A stretch of DNA of 57,459 nucleotides, from contig JANXXE010000202.1 of NCBI GenBank assembly GCA_025350815.1, positions 1-57,459 of the forward strand. The letters run 5' to 3'. The translations under genes and the position numbers were made by a program. This stretch comes from Myxococcales bacterium. GTDB lineage: Bacteria > Myxococcota_A > Polyangia > Fen-1088. A model generated the notes under the pieces. It made no database searches, was not told the DNA's origin, and saw only the letters and a program-made list of their open reading frames with translations. Positions 6,858-17,420 of the stretch are shown piece by piece. Position 1 is the stretch's first letter, and each line of letters begins with the position of its first letter.

Positions 6858-8374
6858 CCGCCACCTTCTTCGAAGTGGTAACCGGCCTCGCCGTGGTCGC
6901 TCTGGTCGAGTCCCTGCTGTTCTTCGTCGGTGTTTGGGCGCAATCCGACGACCGCCTTGACGATGAACGCGATGACGATGGTGGCCACCACGGACAGCGT
7001 CAGCGTAAAACCAATGGCCTTGAGCTGTTCCAGCCACAGGGACTTGCCGACGATCTGTGCCAGGTTCGTGTTGAGGTTCGAGTTCACCTCCGGAGTCGCG
7101 AAGAACCCCGTCACAAGAGCGCCCAGGGTGCCGCCCACGCCGTGTACGCCGAAGGTGTCGAGGGCGTCGTCGTACTTGAAGATCGCCTTGAGTTTGGTGC
7201 ACGCCAGGAACGGCACGACGCCGGCCAGCACGCCGATCATGACAGCGCCGGTGGCGTTCACGAAGCCGGCCGCCGGGGTGATGACCACCAATCCGGCGAC
7301 CACGCCCGAACAGAAGCCGAGAACGGTGGGCTTTCCGCGCGTGGCCCACTCCAGCAGCGGCCAAACGCAGGACGCAATGGCGGCGGCCAGCGTCGTCGTC
7401 ATGAAGGCGTTGGCCGCGATGCCGTCGGCCGCCACCGCGCTACCGGCGTTGAAGCCGTACCAGCCCACCCACAACATTCCGGTACCCACCATGGTGAGAA
7501 CCAGGCTGTGCGGTACGAAGGCCGCGTGACCGAAACCTTTCCGTTTGCCGAGGATGATGCACAGAACCAGGGCGGTCCAGCCCGAGGACATGTGCACGAC
7601 CGTTCCGCCGGCAAAATCGATCGCCTTGATGGACGCCTTGGCGTTCCACACCCCGTTCATCATGCCGTCGATGCCCCACACCATGTGGGCCAGGGGGAAA
7701 TAGACGACGAACATCCACAGAAGGATGAACAGCATGATGGCCGAGTACTTCATGCGTTCAGCTATCGCGCCGACAATCAGCCCGGGTGTGATGATCGCGA
7801 ACATCAGCTGGTACATCGCGAAGACGTTCTGCGACACCCAGTACGCGTAGTCGCCGTTGGGGGTGGCGTTGACCCCCGTCAGCAGCGCGAACTTCGTGCC
7901 GCCGACAAAGGGCGAGCCGCCCGAGAAGCACAAGCTGTAACCGACCGCCCACCACAGGACGGTGACCAGTCCCGCGCAGCCGAGACACTGCGCCAGCACC
8001 GATAGGACGTTCTTGCGACGGACGAGCCCGCCGTAGAACAGGGCCAGTCCGGGCAACGTCATGAATAGCACCAGCGCCGATGAGGTCATCATCCACCCAT
8101 TGTGACCGGGGCCCGACGAGATCAGGGTCTTCGGCGCGCCGTTGGTGATGTAGGCCTCGAGGTCGGCCACACGGGCCGCAAGATCAGGCGTGGCCGGTGC
8201 CGCGGCGGGCGCGGGGGCCGCGGGCACTGCCGCGGCGGGCGCGGGGGCTGCTGCCGCGGGCGCAGGTGCGGCGGGTTCCTCAGCGTTGGCGCCGGATAGC
8301 TGCGTCGCCGCATGCATCCCGAAGAAAACCGCTGCAAGCGTGATCAGTCGTGCGAACCGTCGGGCTGTGGACAT
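6854..8374 (-). CDS. amt: Ammonium transporter (Amt family)
   Basis: A 506-residue Amt/MEP/Rh channel that brings NH4+/NH3 through the inner membrane. It has an N-terminal signal sequence (residues 1-31), then an unusually long Ala/Pro-rich stretch, then 11 predicted TM helices. Family features are visible: FYGGLVRRKN (periplasmic entry), LWWAVGYSL, the FAGGTVVHMSSG segment with the first pore His, and FGVHGVGGTLGAL with the second pore His. The start at ATG 8374 is fixed by a strong purine-rich Shine-Dalgarno (GAGGGGGA) and the signal peptide; the frame upstream is non-coding. No glnK/PII gene is adjacent, unusual for amt. The nitrate-assimilation operon begins 2 kb away on the other strand. 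Confidence 0.95.
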   Translation of the reverse strand: MSTARRFARLITLAAVFFGMHAATQLSGANAEEPAAPAPAAAAPAPAAAVPAAPAPAAAPATPDLAARVADLEAYITNGAPKTLISSGPGHNGWMMTSSALVLFMTLPGLALFYGGLVRRKNVLSVLAQCLGCAGLVTVLWWAVGYSLCFSGGSPFVGGTKFALLTGVNATPNGDYAYWVSQNVFAMYQLMFAIITPGLIVGAIAERMKYSAIMLFILLWMFVVYFPLAHMVWGIDGMMNGVWNAKASIKAIDFAGGTVVHMSSGWTALVLCIILGKRKGFGHAAFVPHSLVLTMVGTGMLWVGWYGFNAGSAVAADGIAANAFMTTTLAAAIASCVWPLLEWATRGKPTVLGFCSGVVAGLVVITPAAGFVNATGAVMIGVLAGVVPFLACTKLKAIFKYDDALDTFGVHGVGGTLGALVTGFFATPEVNSNLNTNLAQIVGKSLWLEQLKAIGFTLTLSVVATIVIAFIVKAVVGLRPNTDEEQQGLDQSDHGEAGYHFEEGGG

Positions 8375-8407
8375 CGTGCTCCCCCTCTTGATGCTCAAGT
8401 GGGCCGG

Positions 8408-8437
8408 AACGTAGAAGACCGGGGCCGCGGGTGTAAA
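8408..8437 (-). promoter_or_regulatory. Candidate promoter of amt
   Basis: On the minus strand TTTACA (8437-8432) is followed after 18 bp by TACGTT (8413-8408), about 34 nt before the amt start codon. This leaves room for the visible Shine-Dalgarno. A perfect palindrome GTAAATTTAC (8459-8468) lies about 20 bp upstream of the -35 and could be an activator site. I looked for a sigma-54 element (TGGCAC-N5-TTGCA), expected for many amt genes, and did not find one. Confidence 0.4.
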
Positions 8438-8629
8438 GGGCATTTGGGCCGCCCGTCCGTAAATTTACTTTTGCGACACCATGACGAAACACCACAGAAA
8501 CAACTCAGATGCCCTGTGGAATCCTTGCAGGGCGGCCCGGTGGTGGCCCGGCCCGATTCTTTACTCGTTCGCGGCCCCCGTGTAACAAAGGGGGCGGTGG
8601 CGAAACGCAACACCCGCCGGGCAGCCCAG

Positions 8630-10447
8630 ATGGGGGCCCCGCCGACTCCGGCTCGGCAGTCGCCGTCCCGCCTGACCAGCGCTGTCGATATCCTGGCGCT
8701 CGGTCTGGCGTTCACGGTCGTCTTCAATCTGCTTTTTCACCAATACTTCCCCAACGACCGTGGCCGGCTGGGGCATGACTACTCTTACTTCCTGCCGCAT
8801 TTGCTGGCGGGGGATTTTTGGATTCAGCGCAACGGGATCTTTGCCGTGCCGTGGTTCACGCCGGCATTTTGTGGCGGCGTTCCGATGTTCGCCAATCCGC
8901 AAAGTCCCTACTACACCGTCACGCAATTCCTCAGCGCGCTGTTCGTTGATCCTTTGACGGCGGTTTATCTCACCTTGTTGCTGTTCGCGTGGATGGGTTA
9001 CGCGGGTTTCTATTTGCTGCTGCGTGGACCGTTTGCGTCGGGGCGTGCGGTGGCCATTCTGGGTGCGGTGCTGTTCATGTTCAACGGTCTTTACGCGCAC
9101 CGGATGATGGTTGGTCACCTGACCTTCCACGCTTTCATGTTGATGCCGCTGCTGGCCTTTCTGCTGTTGCGCGGCCCCTTCGTCGGCGCACCGGGCAGCC
9201 GTGCGGCGTGGCTGGCTGGTGTGGCCGGCGCCTCGGCGACAATCGCCTATATGGTGATGGCCGGCATGATTCAGATGATCCTGCCGGTGCTGCTGAGCGT
9301 GGTGGTCGTGGCGATTCTTGCCGGCGGCGCGCGCGGGGGCGGGCTGCGCTTTGCGCTGCGCTTTGCGCTGTCCGGGCTGCTGGCGGGTGCGGTGTGCCTG
9401 GCGCGCCTGACGGCCAGTGCCGCGTTTCTTGAGCCCTTCCCGCGCGACGACTACAAATTGCCGGGCGCCGGGTCGGTGCTGGGGGCGATGCAACTGGCCG
9501 TTGAGTCCCTGTTTTTTCGGCCGGCGCACAAGGCGGCGGCTGACGGCATCCTGCTTAACCAGGAATGGTCACTGGATCAGCACGAATTCGAGTTTGGGGT
9601 CACTGTTGTGCCGCTGCTGGCCCTGCTGGTCGGTGGCGGCGTGGCGTTGGTGCGCTGGAGGCGTGCCGGGTTTGGTCGCCCCGGTTGGCGCCGTGTCCTG
9701 CAGGCGGTGGCGGTGGCACTGATCCTGCTGCTGCCGATTGTTCTCAATTGCTATACGCCCGCCTGGAACGCCACGCTGAAGGGCCTTCCGTTGCTACGCA
9801 GCAGCAGCAGCCTGATTCGCTGGTTCTGCCTGTACATCCCGGTGGTGATTCTGGGCGCCGCCCTGGCGATCGAGGGCCTGACATCCTCGGCGCTCGCGAA
9901 GTGGCTGGCGGCGGCGGCCGGCGTTGCGACGTGCCTGGTGACCAATCTTGTCGCGGACGATTCGTTTTACCAGCAGCAGGGATACGACCCGGCAGCCATC
10001 ACCAAGGCGTACCACCAGTCGGACATTCCCGATATCCGGACCATCGGGGATCGCACGGCGGGCGGGAACGACGCCCTGGTGCGCGGTACCTCGCCTGGCA
10101 TGTGCTACGAGCCGATCTTTGGCTACCGGCTCGAACATCTTCCGTTCAAGACGCTGACGCCGGGACCGGTTGTCGACCAACACGCAGGCACGCTCAACAT
10201 CAAAAACCCCGCCTGCTACCTGTTTCCGCGGGAAAACCACTGCGCGCCGGGCGATCATTTCAGCGTGCGCGACAAAGATGACGCGGCGGCTTTCGCTCGC
10301 TACCGCGCGTTCGCTTTCGAGATGCCGCTGCGGCAGCGTCTGGCGAACGTTGTCTCGCTGCTGGCGGCACTGGGCGTGGTCGCGCTGTTGCTACGTGGTC
10401 CGGTTGGCCGCCTCGTCGGGCGCAGGGCCGGCATGAAAGGCGGTTAG
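8630..10447 (+). CDS. Polytopic membrane protein, YfhO/GT-C-like
   Basis: About 605 residues with 11-13 predicted TM helices, a large soluble C-terminal loop and a final TM near the end. The first extracytoplasmic loop (DYSYFLPHLLAGDF) and the segment GLYAHRMMVGHLTFHAFMLMPLLAF resemble YfhO-type and GT-C-fold membrane proteins, which use lipid-linked sugars or mannosylate/glucosylate envelope polymers. I cannot identify a definite catalytic motif. The ORF is open far upstream, so the start is uncertain. ATG 8630 is taken; GTG 8597 is an alternative, but its AAAGGGGG lies only 2 nt away. It sits between amt and nirB, but a glycan role is more likely than a nitrogen one. Confidence 0.65.
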   Translation: MGAPPTPARQSPSRLTSAVDILALGLAFTVVFNLLFHQYFPNDRGRLGHDYSYFLPHLLAGDFWIQRNGIFAVPWFTPAFCGGVPMFANPQSPYYTVTQFLSALFVDPLTAVYLTLLLFAWMGYAGFYLLLRGPFASGRAVAILGAVLFMFNGLYAHRMMVGHLTFHAFMLMPLLAFLLLRGPFVGAPGSRAAWLAGVAGASATIAYMVMAGMIQMILPVLLSVVVVAILAGGARGGGLRFALRFALSGLLAGAVCLARLTASAAFLEPFPRDDYKLPGAGSVLGAMQLAVESLFFRPAHKAAADGILLNQEWSLDQHEFEFGVTVVPLLALLVGGGVALVRWRRAGFGRPGWRRVLQAVAVALILLLPIVLNCYTPAWNATLKGLPLLRSSSSLIRWFCLYIPVVILGAALAIEGLTSSALAKWLAAAAGVATCLVTNLVADDSFYQQQGYDPAAITKAYHQSDIPDIRTIGDRTAGGNDALVRGTSPGMCYEPIFGYRLEHLPFKTLTPGPVVDQHAGTLNIKNPACYLFPRENHCAPGDHFSVRDKDDAAAFARYRAFAFEMPLRQRLANVVSLLAALGVVALLLRGPVGRLVGRRAGMKGG

Positions 10448-10552
10448 GGGCCAGTTAGGGGGCGCATGTTTCCGGCGTGTGTCAGAAATACGTCGCGTTT
10501 TTACCGAAAGGCAACCCCCTGGAAACCGAGAGCGAGATACCTATGACGGGTG

Positions 10553-13096
10553 ATGTCTCGGTCGACAAAACGCCTGATCGTCGTCGGCAACGGCATGGTG
10601 GGCCATCGCTTTTTGGAGACGATGTGCGCCCTGCCCGGGGCGGCAGATTGGAGCATCACCACCTTTTGTGAAGAGCCGCGGCTGGCCTACGACCGCGTGA
10701 ATCTGTCGAAGTTCTTCGCGGGCGACACGGACGGCGACCTGACCCTGGGAAGCGCCGACGCCTACGCGCGGATGGGGGTCGAGATCGTGGTCGGTGATGC
10801 CGCCGCCAGCATTGATCGGGAGGGCCGGCAGGTTCGCTCGCAGGCCGGGCGCCTGGTGCCCTACGACGCCTTGGTGCTGGCGACCGGGTCGTACCCCTTC
10901 GTGCCGCCCATCCCGGGTGTCGCGGGGGACGGCTGTTTCGTGTACCGGACCATCGACGATTTGAAAGCGATCCGCGATTACGCGCAGACGGCGAATGTCG
11001 GGGTCGTGGTCGGCGGTGGCCTGCTGGGCCTCGAGGCCGCGAACGCCTTGCGGAACCTGGGCCTGGAAACACACGTGGTCGAGATGGCGCCGCGCTTGAT
11101 GGCGTTGCAGGTGGACGAGATGGGGGGCGCGATTCTCCGTCGGCGCATCGAAGCGTTGGGCGTGGCTGTGCACACCGGCATGGTCACCAAGGAAATTGTC
11201 CGACGCGAGGGCAGGGCGTGCGGGCTGCGGTTTGCCGACGGTGGCGAGCTGGCAGCCGACCTGGTGGTGTTTTCCGCCGGCATCCGGGCCCGAGATGATC
11301 TGGCCCGCGCGTCCGGCCTGGCCTTGGGATCGCGCGGGGGCATCGCCATCGACGGGCAGTGCCGAACGTCCGATCCGAACATCTTGGCGATCGGGGAATG
11401 TGCGTCGTGGGATGGCCGGACGTACGGACTGGTGGCGCCCGGCTATCGCATGGCGGACGTGGCAGCGCAGGCGTTGACGGGAACGGGCCAGGGCAAGCTG
11501 GGCACCTTTGACATGAGCACGAAGCTGAAGTTGATGGGCGTCGATGTGGCCAGCTTTGGCGACGCCTTCGGCCTGGAGGCGGGGGCGCATACGTTGTCGA
11601 TCGTCGACAGCGTCGACGGCGTTTACAAGAAGTTGGTGGTCAGCGCCGACAAGAAGCGCCTGTTGGGCGGCGTGCTGGTGGGCGATGCGTCCGCCTACGG
11701 TCAACTGCTGGCGATGGTGCAAAGCAAGACTGTCTTGCCGCCGAATCCCAGCGATTTCATCTTGCCGGCGCGCACGGGCGCGTCGTCTGGCTTCGGAATC
11801 GCGTCGCTGCCTGACAGCGCCCTCGTGTGCAGCTGCCACAACGTATCGAAGGGCGCGATTTGCGCGGCCATCACGGACAGCGGTCTGACGGCGGTGTCCG
11901 AGGTGAAGGCGTGCACGAAGGCTGGCACCGGATGCGGGTCGTGCGTCACGTTGGTCAAGGACATCTTGAACCTTGAGTTGAAGAAGGCGGGCGTCGCCGT
12001 CACCAATTACGTTTGCGAACACTTCAAGCTGTCCCGGCAAGAGTTGTTTCACGTGGTGAAGGTCGGCCAGCAGCGAACGTTCGAGGAGGTGATTCGTGCG
12101 GCGGGGTCGGGGCGTGGCTGCGAGATCTGCAAGCCTGCGGTGGCGTCGATCCTGGCGTCGGTGTGGAACGAGCACGTCCTTGCCGACCCGCACGTGGGCC
12201 TGCAAGACACCAACGACCGGTTCTTGGCCAACATCCAGCGCGACGGGACGTATTCGGTGGTGCCGCGCGTACCGGCTGGGGAAATCACCCCCGACCAGTT
12301 GATTGCGCTGGGCGATGTCGCGAAGAAGTATCGCCTCTACACCAAAATTACGGGCGCCCAGCGGATCGATCTGTTTGGCGCGCGCAGCGAACAACTGCCC
12401 CTGGTGTGGGCGGACTTGATCGCCGCCGGCTTCGAATCGGGGCATGCCTACGGCAAGGCGCTGCGCACCGTGAAGTCCTGCGTGGGCAGCACCTGGTGTC
12501 GTTACGGCGTGCAGGATTCGGTCAGCTTTGCCGTTCGCCTGGAGAATCGCTACAAGGGCCTGCGCAGCCCGCACAAGCTGAAGGCCGCCGCGTCGGGATG
12601 CGCGCGCGAATGTGCCGAGGCGCAAAGCAAGGACTTCGGTGTCATTGCCACCGACAAGGGCTACAACCTTTTCGTCTGCGGCAACGGCGGCATGAAGCCC
12701 CAACACGCGCAGCTTCTGGCGTCTGACCTGGACGAAGACACGGTCATCCGCTACGTCGACCGCTTTCTGATGTTTTACATCCGCACGGCGGACCGCCTGG
12801 AACGCACAGCGCCCTGGTTCAACAAGCTGGAAGGCGGCCTTGAATACCTGCGCCAGGTTGTGATCGACGATTCACTGGGACTAGCCGCCGACCTGGAACG
12901 AGACATGCGCGCCATAGTTAATACCTACGAATGTGAATGGAAGGCGACCCTGGCAGATCCGGACAAGGTTCGGCGCTTCCGCCCCTTCATCAACAGTGAA
13001 TTGCCCGATCCCAGCATCGTTCACCTGCCGCTGCGGCAACAGCACCGCGTCGCTACCTGGAATGAAAAGGCCGCACGGCTGGGGCACGGCGCCTGA
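10553..13096 (+). CDS. nirB: Assimilatory nitrite reductase [NAD(P)H] large subunit
   Basis: An 847-residue enzyme reducing nitrite to ammonium with NAD(P)H in the cytoplasm. Domains in order: FAD/NAD(P)H disulfide-reductase fold (about 1-400, GNGMVGHR and VVGGGLLGLEAANAL loops), a BFD-like [2Fe-2S] domain with C426-x-C428 and C461-x2-C464, a second BFD-like segment (C488, C523, C526), a ferredoxin-like half-domain, and a sirohaem/[4Fe-4S] domain with C643-x5-C649 and C683-x3-C687 at canonical spacing. All ligands are intact and the length is normal. ATG 10553 or the adjacent GTG 10550 may be used. It is first gene of a four-gene operon whose members all overlap by 1-4 nt. Confidence 0.96.
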   Translation: MSRSTKRLIVVGNGMVGHRFLETMCALPGAADWSITTFCEEPRLAYDRVNLSKFFAGDTDGDLTLGSADAYARMGVEIVVGDAAASIDREGRQVRSQAGRLVPYDALVLATGSYPFVPPIPGVAGDGCFVYRTIDDLKAIRDYAQTANVGVVVGGGLLGLEAANALRNLGLETHVVEMAPRLMALQVDEMGGAILRRRIEALGVAVHTGMVTKEIVRREGRACGLRFADGGELAADLVVFSAGIRARDDLARASGLALGSRGGIAIDGQCRTSDPNILAIGECASWDGRTYGLVAPGYRMADVAAQALTGTGQGKLGTFDMSTKLKLMGVDVASFGDAFGLEAGAHTLSIVDSVDGVYKKLVVSADKKRLLGGVLVGDASAYGQLLAMVQSKTVLPPNPSDFILPARTGASSGFGIASLPDSALVCSCHNVSKGAICAAITDSGLTAVSEVKACTKAGTGCGSCVTLVKDILNLELKKAGVAVTNYVCEHFKLSRQELFHVVKVGQQRTFEEVIRAAGSGRGCEICKPAVASILASVWNEHVLADPHVGLQDTNDRFLANIQRDGTYSVVPRVPAGEITPDQLIALGDVAKKYRLYTKITGAQRIDLFGARSEQLPLVWADLIAAGFESGHAYGKALRTVKSCVGSTWCRYGVQDSVSFAVRLENRYKGLRSPHKLKAAASGCARECAEAQSKDFGVIATDKGYNLFVCGNGGMKPQHAQLLASDLDEDTVIRYVDRFLMFYIRTADRLERTAPWFNKLEGGLEYLRQVVIDDSLGLAADLERDMRAIVNTYECEWKATLADPDKVRRFRPFINSELPDPSIVHLPLRQQHRVATWNEKAARLGHGA

Positions 13097-13428
13097 TGTC
13101 AGCCTGGCAGGACGTTTGCGCACTGACTGAGATCACGCCTGACACAGGTGTCTGTGCCCTGGTCGACGGAAAACAGGTCGCGGTGTTTCGCACGGGCCCC
13201 GACGACGGCGTGTACGCGCTGTCCAACTTCGATCCGTTCAGCAAGGCCTTCGTGCTGTCGCGCGGGATCGTCGGTGATAAGGGCGGCGTGCCCAAGGTCG
13301 CGTCACCCCTGTTCAAACAGAACTTTGCGCTGGCGACGGGCGTCTGTTTGGACGATGTGGCCGTGTCCGTGCGGTCGTATCCCGTGCGTGTTCGACAAGG
13401 TCGCGTCGAAGTGGATGCCACAGAATGA
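13096..13428 (+). CDS. nirD: Nitrite reductase small subunit
   Basis: A 110-residue partner of NirB with the Rieske-like beta fold of the NirD family. As in the family, it lacks the Cys/His ligands of true Rieske proteins and so is structural rather than redox-active. Recognisable segments are VCALVDGKQVAVFRT, YALSNFDPFSKAFVLSRGIVG and PLFKQNFAL. Its ATG (13096) overlaps the nirB stop in a TGATG, which implies translational coupling and equal subunit output. It overlaps the next gene in an ATGA. Confidence 0.96.
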   Translation: MSAWQDVCALTEITPDTGVCALVDGKQVAVFRTGPDDGVYALSNFDPFSKAFVLSRGIVGDKGGVPKVASPLFKQNFALATGVCLDDVAVSVRSYPVRVRQGRVEVDATE

Positions 13429-15185
13429 CGGGCAGTAACCCGGGGTCGGGTGCGTCCGTCATCCGTTCACCGCTGCTGCAGCTGGCCGGGCACGCGGAGT
13501 CGCCCGGGGTGCGCAACCTGCTAACTGAACTATTGCGCGAACAGCAGACGCTGACCGCCGTCGAACGCTTTTCGCGACAGCACGACGATTCTGCGTTGTC
13601 CCTGAAGGCGCGCACCTACAGTGATCTCATTCCCACCGGAATGCCGGGGGCGGGACGGCAATACGCGTTCGAGGTCAATCTGGACGCCTGCACGGGCTGC
13701 AAGGCGTGCGTGGCCGCGTGTCACAACCTCAATGGCCTTGAGGATAGCGAAATCTGGCGCACCGTCGGTGTCCTGCACGGCGGAACGCCCGAGGCGCCCG
13801 CACAGCAAACCGTCACCACGGCGTGCCATCACTGTGTGGATCCTGCGTGCATGACCGGCTGCCCGGTCAGCGCGTACGAGAAGGATCCCGCGACCGGGAT
13901 TGTCCGACACCTCGACGACCAGTGCATCGGTTGCCAGTACTGCACGCTGATGTGCCCGTATGACGCCCCGAAGTACAGCCACGCCAAGGGCATCGTGCGC
14001 AAGTGCGATATGTGCAGCGATCGGCTGACCAGCGGCGAGGCGCCGGCCTGCGTGCAGGGCTGTCCCAATGGCGCCATCGCCATACGCATCATCGACCAGG
14101 CGCGCGCCATTCAGGCCAGCGAATCGGGGGCGTTCCTGGCCGGTGCGCCGGCACCAGACCACACCGTACCGACGACGATGTACCAAACAGCGCGACCGGC
14201 GCCGCAGAACATGTTGCCGGCCGACTACTACAGCGTCAGCCCGGAAAGTGATCACCCGCCGCTGGTGATCATGATGGTGTTGACACAGCTGGCGGTGGGC
14301 GCGTTCGCGTTCGATGTGTTGTTCGATCGCATATTTGGCGCGGCGTTCGCCGAAGGTTGGGGATTTCTGAACGCCGCCGTGGCGCTGGTGCTGGCGGTGG
14401 GTGCCCTGGGCGCCGCGACCTTGCATCTGGGCCGGCCCCAGTACGCATTTCGCGCGGTGCTGGGTTTGCGGACATCGTGGATGAGCCGCGAGATCTTGGC
14501 CTTCGGGGGCTTTGCCGGGCTGGGTGCGCTTTACGCCGCGTCGCTGGCGCCGTGGGGTCTGCGGACCCTTACCGGCGACGCCGTCGCCTTGCGGATCGGC
14601 GCTGTCGCTGGCGTCGGTGCCGTTGTCCTGGGTCTGGCGGGGGTGGCGTGTTCGGCGATGATCTATGCGGCCACGCGACGGTCCCACTGGCGGGGCGCGG
14701 TGACAGGCCCGCGCTTCCTGGCGACGACCGTCTTGCTGGGCGCCGCCGCTGTACACACGGTGTCCACCGTCGGGGCGCGCATCGGCGGCTCGCACGCGAA
14801 CGGTCCGACTGCGCTGCGATGGCTTTTGGCCATCATCATAATCAGCAGCGCCGCCAAGTTGCTGACCGAGGCTGTGGTCTTTCGGCACCTGCGGTCTTTG
14901 CGCCATTCCGTGGGCAAGCGCGTGGCGCTGGTGATGAAACGCGATCTTCGTTCCACCACGCAGGCCCGTTTTGTTTTGGGTGGGGTGGGCGGCCTGGGCA
15001 TTCCGGCGCTGACGGTGACGGCCGCGCTGCCCGGCCCGGACCTTGCGGCCAACTGGGTCCCGTCGACCGCTTTCATCGTAAGCTCGGTCCTGATCTTGTT
15101 GTCGCTGGTGGCCGGCGAATTGCTGGAGCGATCGCTGTTCTTTCGTGCAGCGCCGCCGTCGCGGATGCCGGGCGCCTTTCGATGA
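13425..15185 (+). CDS. Fused 4Fe-4S subunit and DmsC-like membrane anchor
   Basis: A 586-residue fusion. The N-terminal half (about 75-235) is a DmsB/NrfC-type electron-transfer subunit with four Cys clusters (C89-x2-C92-x2-C95-x3-C99 and three more, 16 ligands), enough for four [4Fe-4S] centres. The C-terminal half (about 280-570) has eight hydrophobic helices and resembles the DmsC quinol-oxidising anchor ([18 protein letters not shown] start). These are normally two separate genes. It begins inside the nirD stop codon and ends inside the start of the nitrate reductase, so it most likely feeds quinol electrons to that enzyme. There is no Tat signal, placing the Fe-S part in the cytoplasm. 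The first 75 residues are unassigned. Confidence 0.85.
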   Translation: MTGSNPGSGASVIRSPLLQLAGHAESPGVRNLLTELLREQQTLTAVERFSRQHDDSALSLKARTYSDLIPTGMPGAGRQYAFEVNLDACTGCKACVAACHNLNGLEDSEIWRTVGVLHGGTPEAPAQQTVTTACHHCVDPACMTGCPVSAYEKDPATGIVRHLDDQCIGCQYCTLMCPYDAPKYSHAKGIVRKCDMCSDRLTSGEAPACVQGCPNGAIAIRIIDQARAIQASESGAFLAGAPAPDHTVPTTMYQTARPAPQNMLPADYYSVSPESDHPPLVIMMVLTQLAVGAFAFDVLFDRIFGAAFAEGWGFLNAAVALVLAVGALGAATLHLGRPQYAFRAVLGLRTSWMSREILAFGGFAGLGALYAASLAPWGLRTLTGDAVALRIGAVAGVGAVVLGLAGVACSAMIYAATRRSHWRGAVTGPRFLATTVLLGAAAVHTVSTVGARIGGSHANGPTALRWLLAIIIISSAAKLLTEAVVFRHLRSLRHSVGKRVALVMKRDLRSTTQARFVLGGVGGLGIPALTVTAALPGPDLAANWVPSTAFIVSSVLILLSLVAGELLERSLFFRAAPPSRMPGAFR

Positions 15186-17410
15186 GCGCGCGCACCCTTG
15201 CAGGCGCGCTGGGCGATCTCATCCACCGGCAGACAGGTCCCCTGACCCGCGACCTGCTGCGGACGCCCGGGCACTTTGGGCTGGGCCAGGTGCCGGCGCG
15301 GCTGGCCCCCGATCAGACGACGACGATGGTCTGCGGCTATTGCTCGACGGGGTGCGGCCTGACCGTTCACATGAAGGAAGGGCAGGCAGTGAACCTCAGC
15401 CCGTCCGCGGCGTATCCGGTGAATTTGGGCATGGCCTGTCCCAAGGGGTGGGAGGCACTGACGCCCCTACGCGCGCCCGACCGCGCGACGACGCCGCTTC
15501 TGCGCAACGCCCGTGGCAAGTTGGAAGCCGTGAACTGGCCGGAGGCGTTGCAGGCGATGGTCGGGCGCTTCAAGGCGATTGCCGGCCGCCATGGCCCGGC
15601 GTCGCTGGCGTTTCTATCAACAGGTCAGATCCCGACCGAAGAAATGGCGCTTTTGGGGGCGCTGGCGAAATTCGGCATGGGCATGCTTCATGGTGACGGC
15701 AACACGCGCCAGTGCATGGCGACCGCCGTCGTGGCCTACAAGCAATCCTTCGGATTCGATTCGCCGCCGTATGCCTACCGGGACTTCGAGGAATCCGACG
15801 TCATCGTCCTCATCGGGGCCAATCTGTGTATCGCGCACCCGATCCTGTGGGAACGAATTTGCCGCAACAAGAACAATCCGGCGATCGTGGTGTTGGATCC
15901 GCGCAAGACTGAAACCGCCGCGGCCGCGACACACCATTTTGCCCTGACACCGAAGTCGGATCTGGTCCTGCTGTATGGCCTTGCCAACCGCCTGATTCGC
16001 ATGGGCCGCGTCGACCGCGCCTTTGTCGACGCGCACACCAATGGGTTTGCCGACTTCGAGGCGCACGTGGCGGCCTTTGAAACCGAACAGGTCTGCGCGG
16101 CCAGCGGCCTGACTGCGGCGGAACTGGACACGCTGGCCCAGGTTATTGCGGGCGGCAAGCGGGTCTCGTTGTGGTGGACGATGGGCGTCAACCAAAGCCA
16201 CGAGGCCACGCGCGTCGCGCAGGCGATCATCAACATCGCATTGCTTACCGGCAACATCGGTCGCCCGGGCACCGGCGCCAACTCGATCACCGGCCAGTGC
16301 AATGCGATGGGTTCGCGCATGTTCAGCAACACCACCAATCTTCTGGGCGGTCACGATTTCACGTTGCCTGAACACCGCCGCAAGGTTGCCGATGTCCTGG
16401 GCATCGCGGACGAGGCCATTCCGCAAACGGCCAGCGCCAGCTATGACCAGATTCTTGAGAAGATCCTGGGCGGACAGATTCGCGGCCTGTGGGTCATCGC
16501 CACGAATCCGGCGCATTCGTGGATCAACCAAAGCTATGCGCGCGACATTCTGGGTCGACTGGATTTCCTGGTCGTTCAGGATATGTACGCGACGACGGAA
16601 ACAGCCGAGCAGGCCCACCTGCTGCTGCCGGCGGCGGCCTGGGGCGAAAAGGACGGCACCTTCATCAATTCGGAACGCCGCGTGGGCCTGTTGAAGAAGG
16701 TGGCGCGCCCGCCTGGACTGGCGCTGGCGGATTTTCATATCTTCCGATTGGTCGCCGAGGCCTGGGGCTGCGGCGACATGTTCAGTCGCTGGACCAGCCC
16801 TGAGGCGGTCTTCAATATCCTGAAGGACCTGTCGCGCGGGCAGCCGTGTGACATCACCGGAATCAGGGACTACCAGATGCTGGACCGGCAGGGCGGTATC
16901 CAGTGGCCTTTTCCCGCCGCGGCAGGGCCCCAGGCACCGGCGGTCGAACGGCGCCTGTTCGAGGACGGCGTTTTCTTTCACAAGGATGGCAAGGCGCGAT
17001 TCATTTTCGATGCCCCGCGCCCGCCGCCGGAGGTTCCTTCGCGTGACTTCCCGCTGATCCTGCTGACGGGGCGGGGCAGTTCAAGCCAGTGGCACACGCA
17101 GACGCGCACGAAGAAGTCACCCGTGTTGCGCCGCCTGGCGCCGGCGGAGATTTATCTAGAGTTAAGTCCCGTCGACGCTCGTGCCCTCGGCATCACCATG
17201 GGCGAGATCGTCGAGGTGACCTCGCGGCGCGGATCGATTCGTGCGCGCGCCTTCGTCACGAACATCGTCAAGCCGGGACAGATCTTCATCCCGATGCACT
17301 ACGAAAAGGCCAACCGCCTGACCTTCCCGGCCTTCGACCCGCATTCGCGCCAGCCGTCCTACAAATACTGCGCCGTCAGGGTCGCGCGCGTCGATCCCGC
17401 GATGGCCTGA
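15182..17410 (+). CDS. nasA: Assimilatory nitrate reductase catalytic subunit (Mo-bisMGD)
   Basis: A 742-residue molybdopterin oxidoreductase that reduces nitrate to nitrite, providing the substrate for NirBD. The N-terminal [4Fe-4S] motif is C51-x2-C54-x3-C58-x27-C86 followed by the conserved Lys (CPKGW). The likely Mo ligand is C178 in NTRQCM, where nitrate reductases of the Nas/Nap type have Cys. The C-terminal molydopterin-binding domain contains [16 protein letters not shown]. It lacks a Tat signal, so it is cytoplasmic, and lacks the extra C-terminal [2Fe-2S] domain of some NasA proteins. The start at ATG 15182 overlaps the upstream stop (ATGA). The in-frame extension further upstream is an out-of-frame shadow of the previous gene. 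Confidence 0.93.
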   Translation: MSARTLAGALGDLIHRQTGPLTRDLLRTPGHFGLGQVPARLAPDQTTTMVCGYCSTGCGLTVHMKEGQAVNLSPSAAYPVNLGMACPKGWEALTPLRAPDRATTPLLRNARGKLEAVNWPEALQAMVGRFKAIAGRHGPASLAFLSTGQIPTEEMALLGALAKFGMGMLHGDGNTRQCMATAVVAYKQSFGFDSPPYAYRDFEESDVIVLIGANLCIAHPILWERICRNKNNPAIVVLDPRKTETAAAATHHFALTPKSDLVLLYGLANRLIRMGRVDRAFVDAHTNGFADFEAHVAAFETEQVCAASGLTAAELDTLAQVIAGGKRVSLWWTMGVNQSHEATRVAQAIINIALLTGNIGRPGTGANSITGQCNAMGSRMFSNTTNLLGGHDFTLPEHRRKVADVLGIADEAIPQTASASYDQILEKILGGQIRGLWVIATNPAHSWINQSYARDILGRLDFLVVQDMYATTETAEQAHLLLPAAAWGEKDGTFINSERRVGLLKKVARPPGLALADFHIFRLVAEAWGCGDMFSRWTSPEAVFNILKDLSRGQPCDITGIRDYQMLDRQGGIQWPFPAAAGPQAPAVERRLFEDGVFFHKDGKARFIFDAPRPPPEVPSRDFPLILLTGRGSSSQWHTQTRTKKSPVLRRLAPAEIYLELSPVDARALGITMGEIVEVTSRRGSIRARAFVTNIVKPGQIFIPMHYEKANRLTFPAFDPHSRQPSYKYCAVRVARVDPAMA

Positions 17411-17420
17411 AGCGGCGACG

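Noticed and set aside
8375-8629. Sigma-54 promoter for amt
   Set aside because: No GG/GC pair at -24/-12 spacing found; a sigma-70-like pair fits better.
12045-12060. parS-like sequence (first 11 bases match TGTTTCACGTG) inside nirB
   Set aside because: The right half does not match (12 of 16 overall) and it falls in conserved coding sequence; ParB sites are usually near-perfect.
10541-12706. Very long minus-strand open frame (about 720 codons) opposite nirB
   Set aside because: Composition is Arg/His/Gln/Gly-rich as expected for the antisense of a GC-rich gene, with no domain; nirB on the plus strand has every cofactor ligand.
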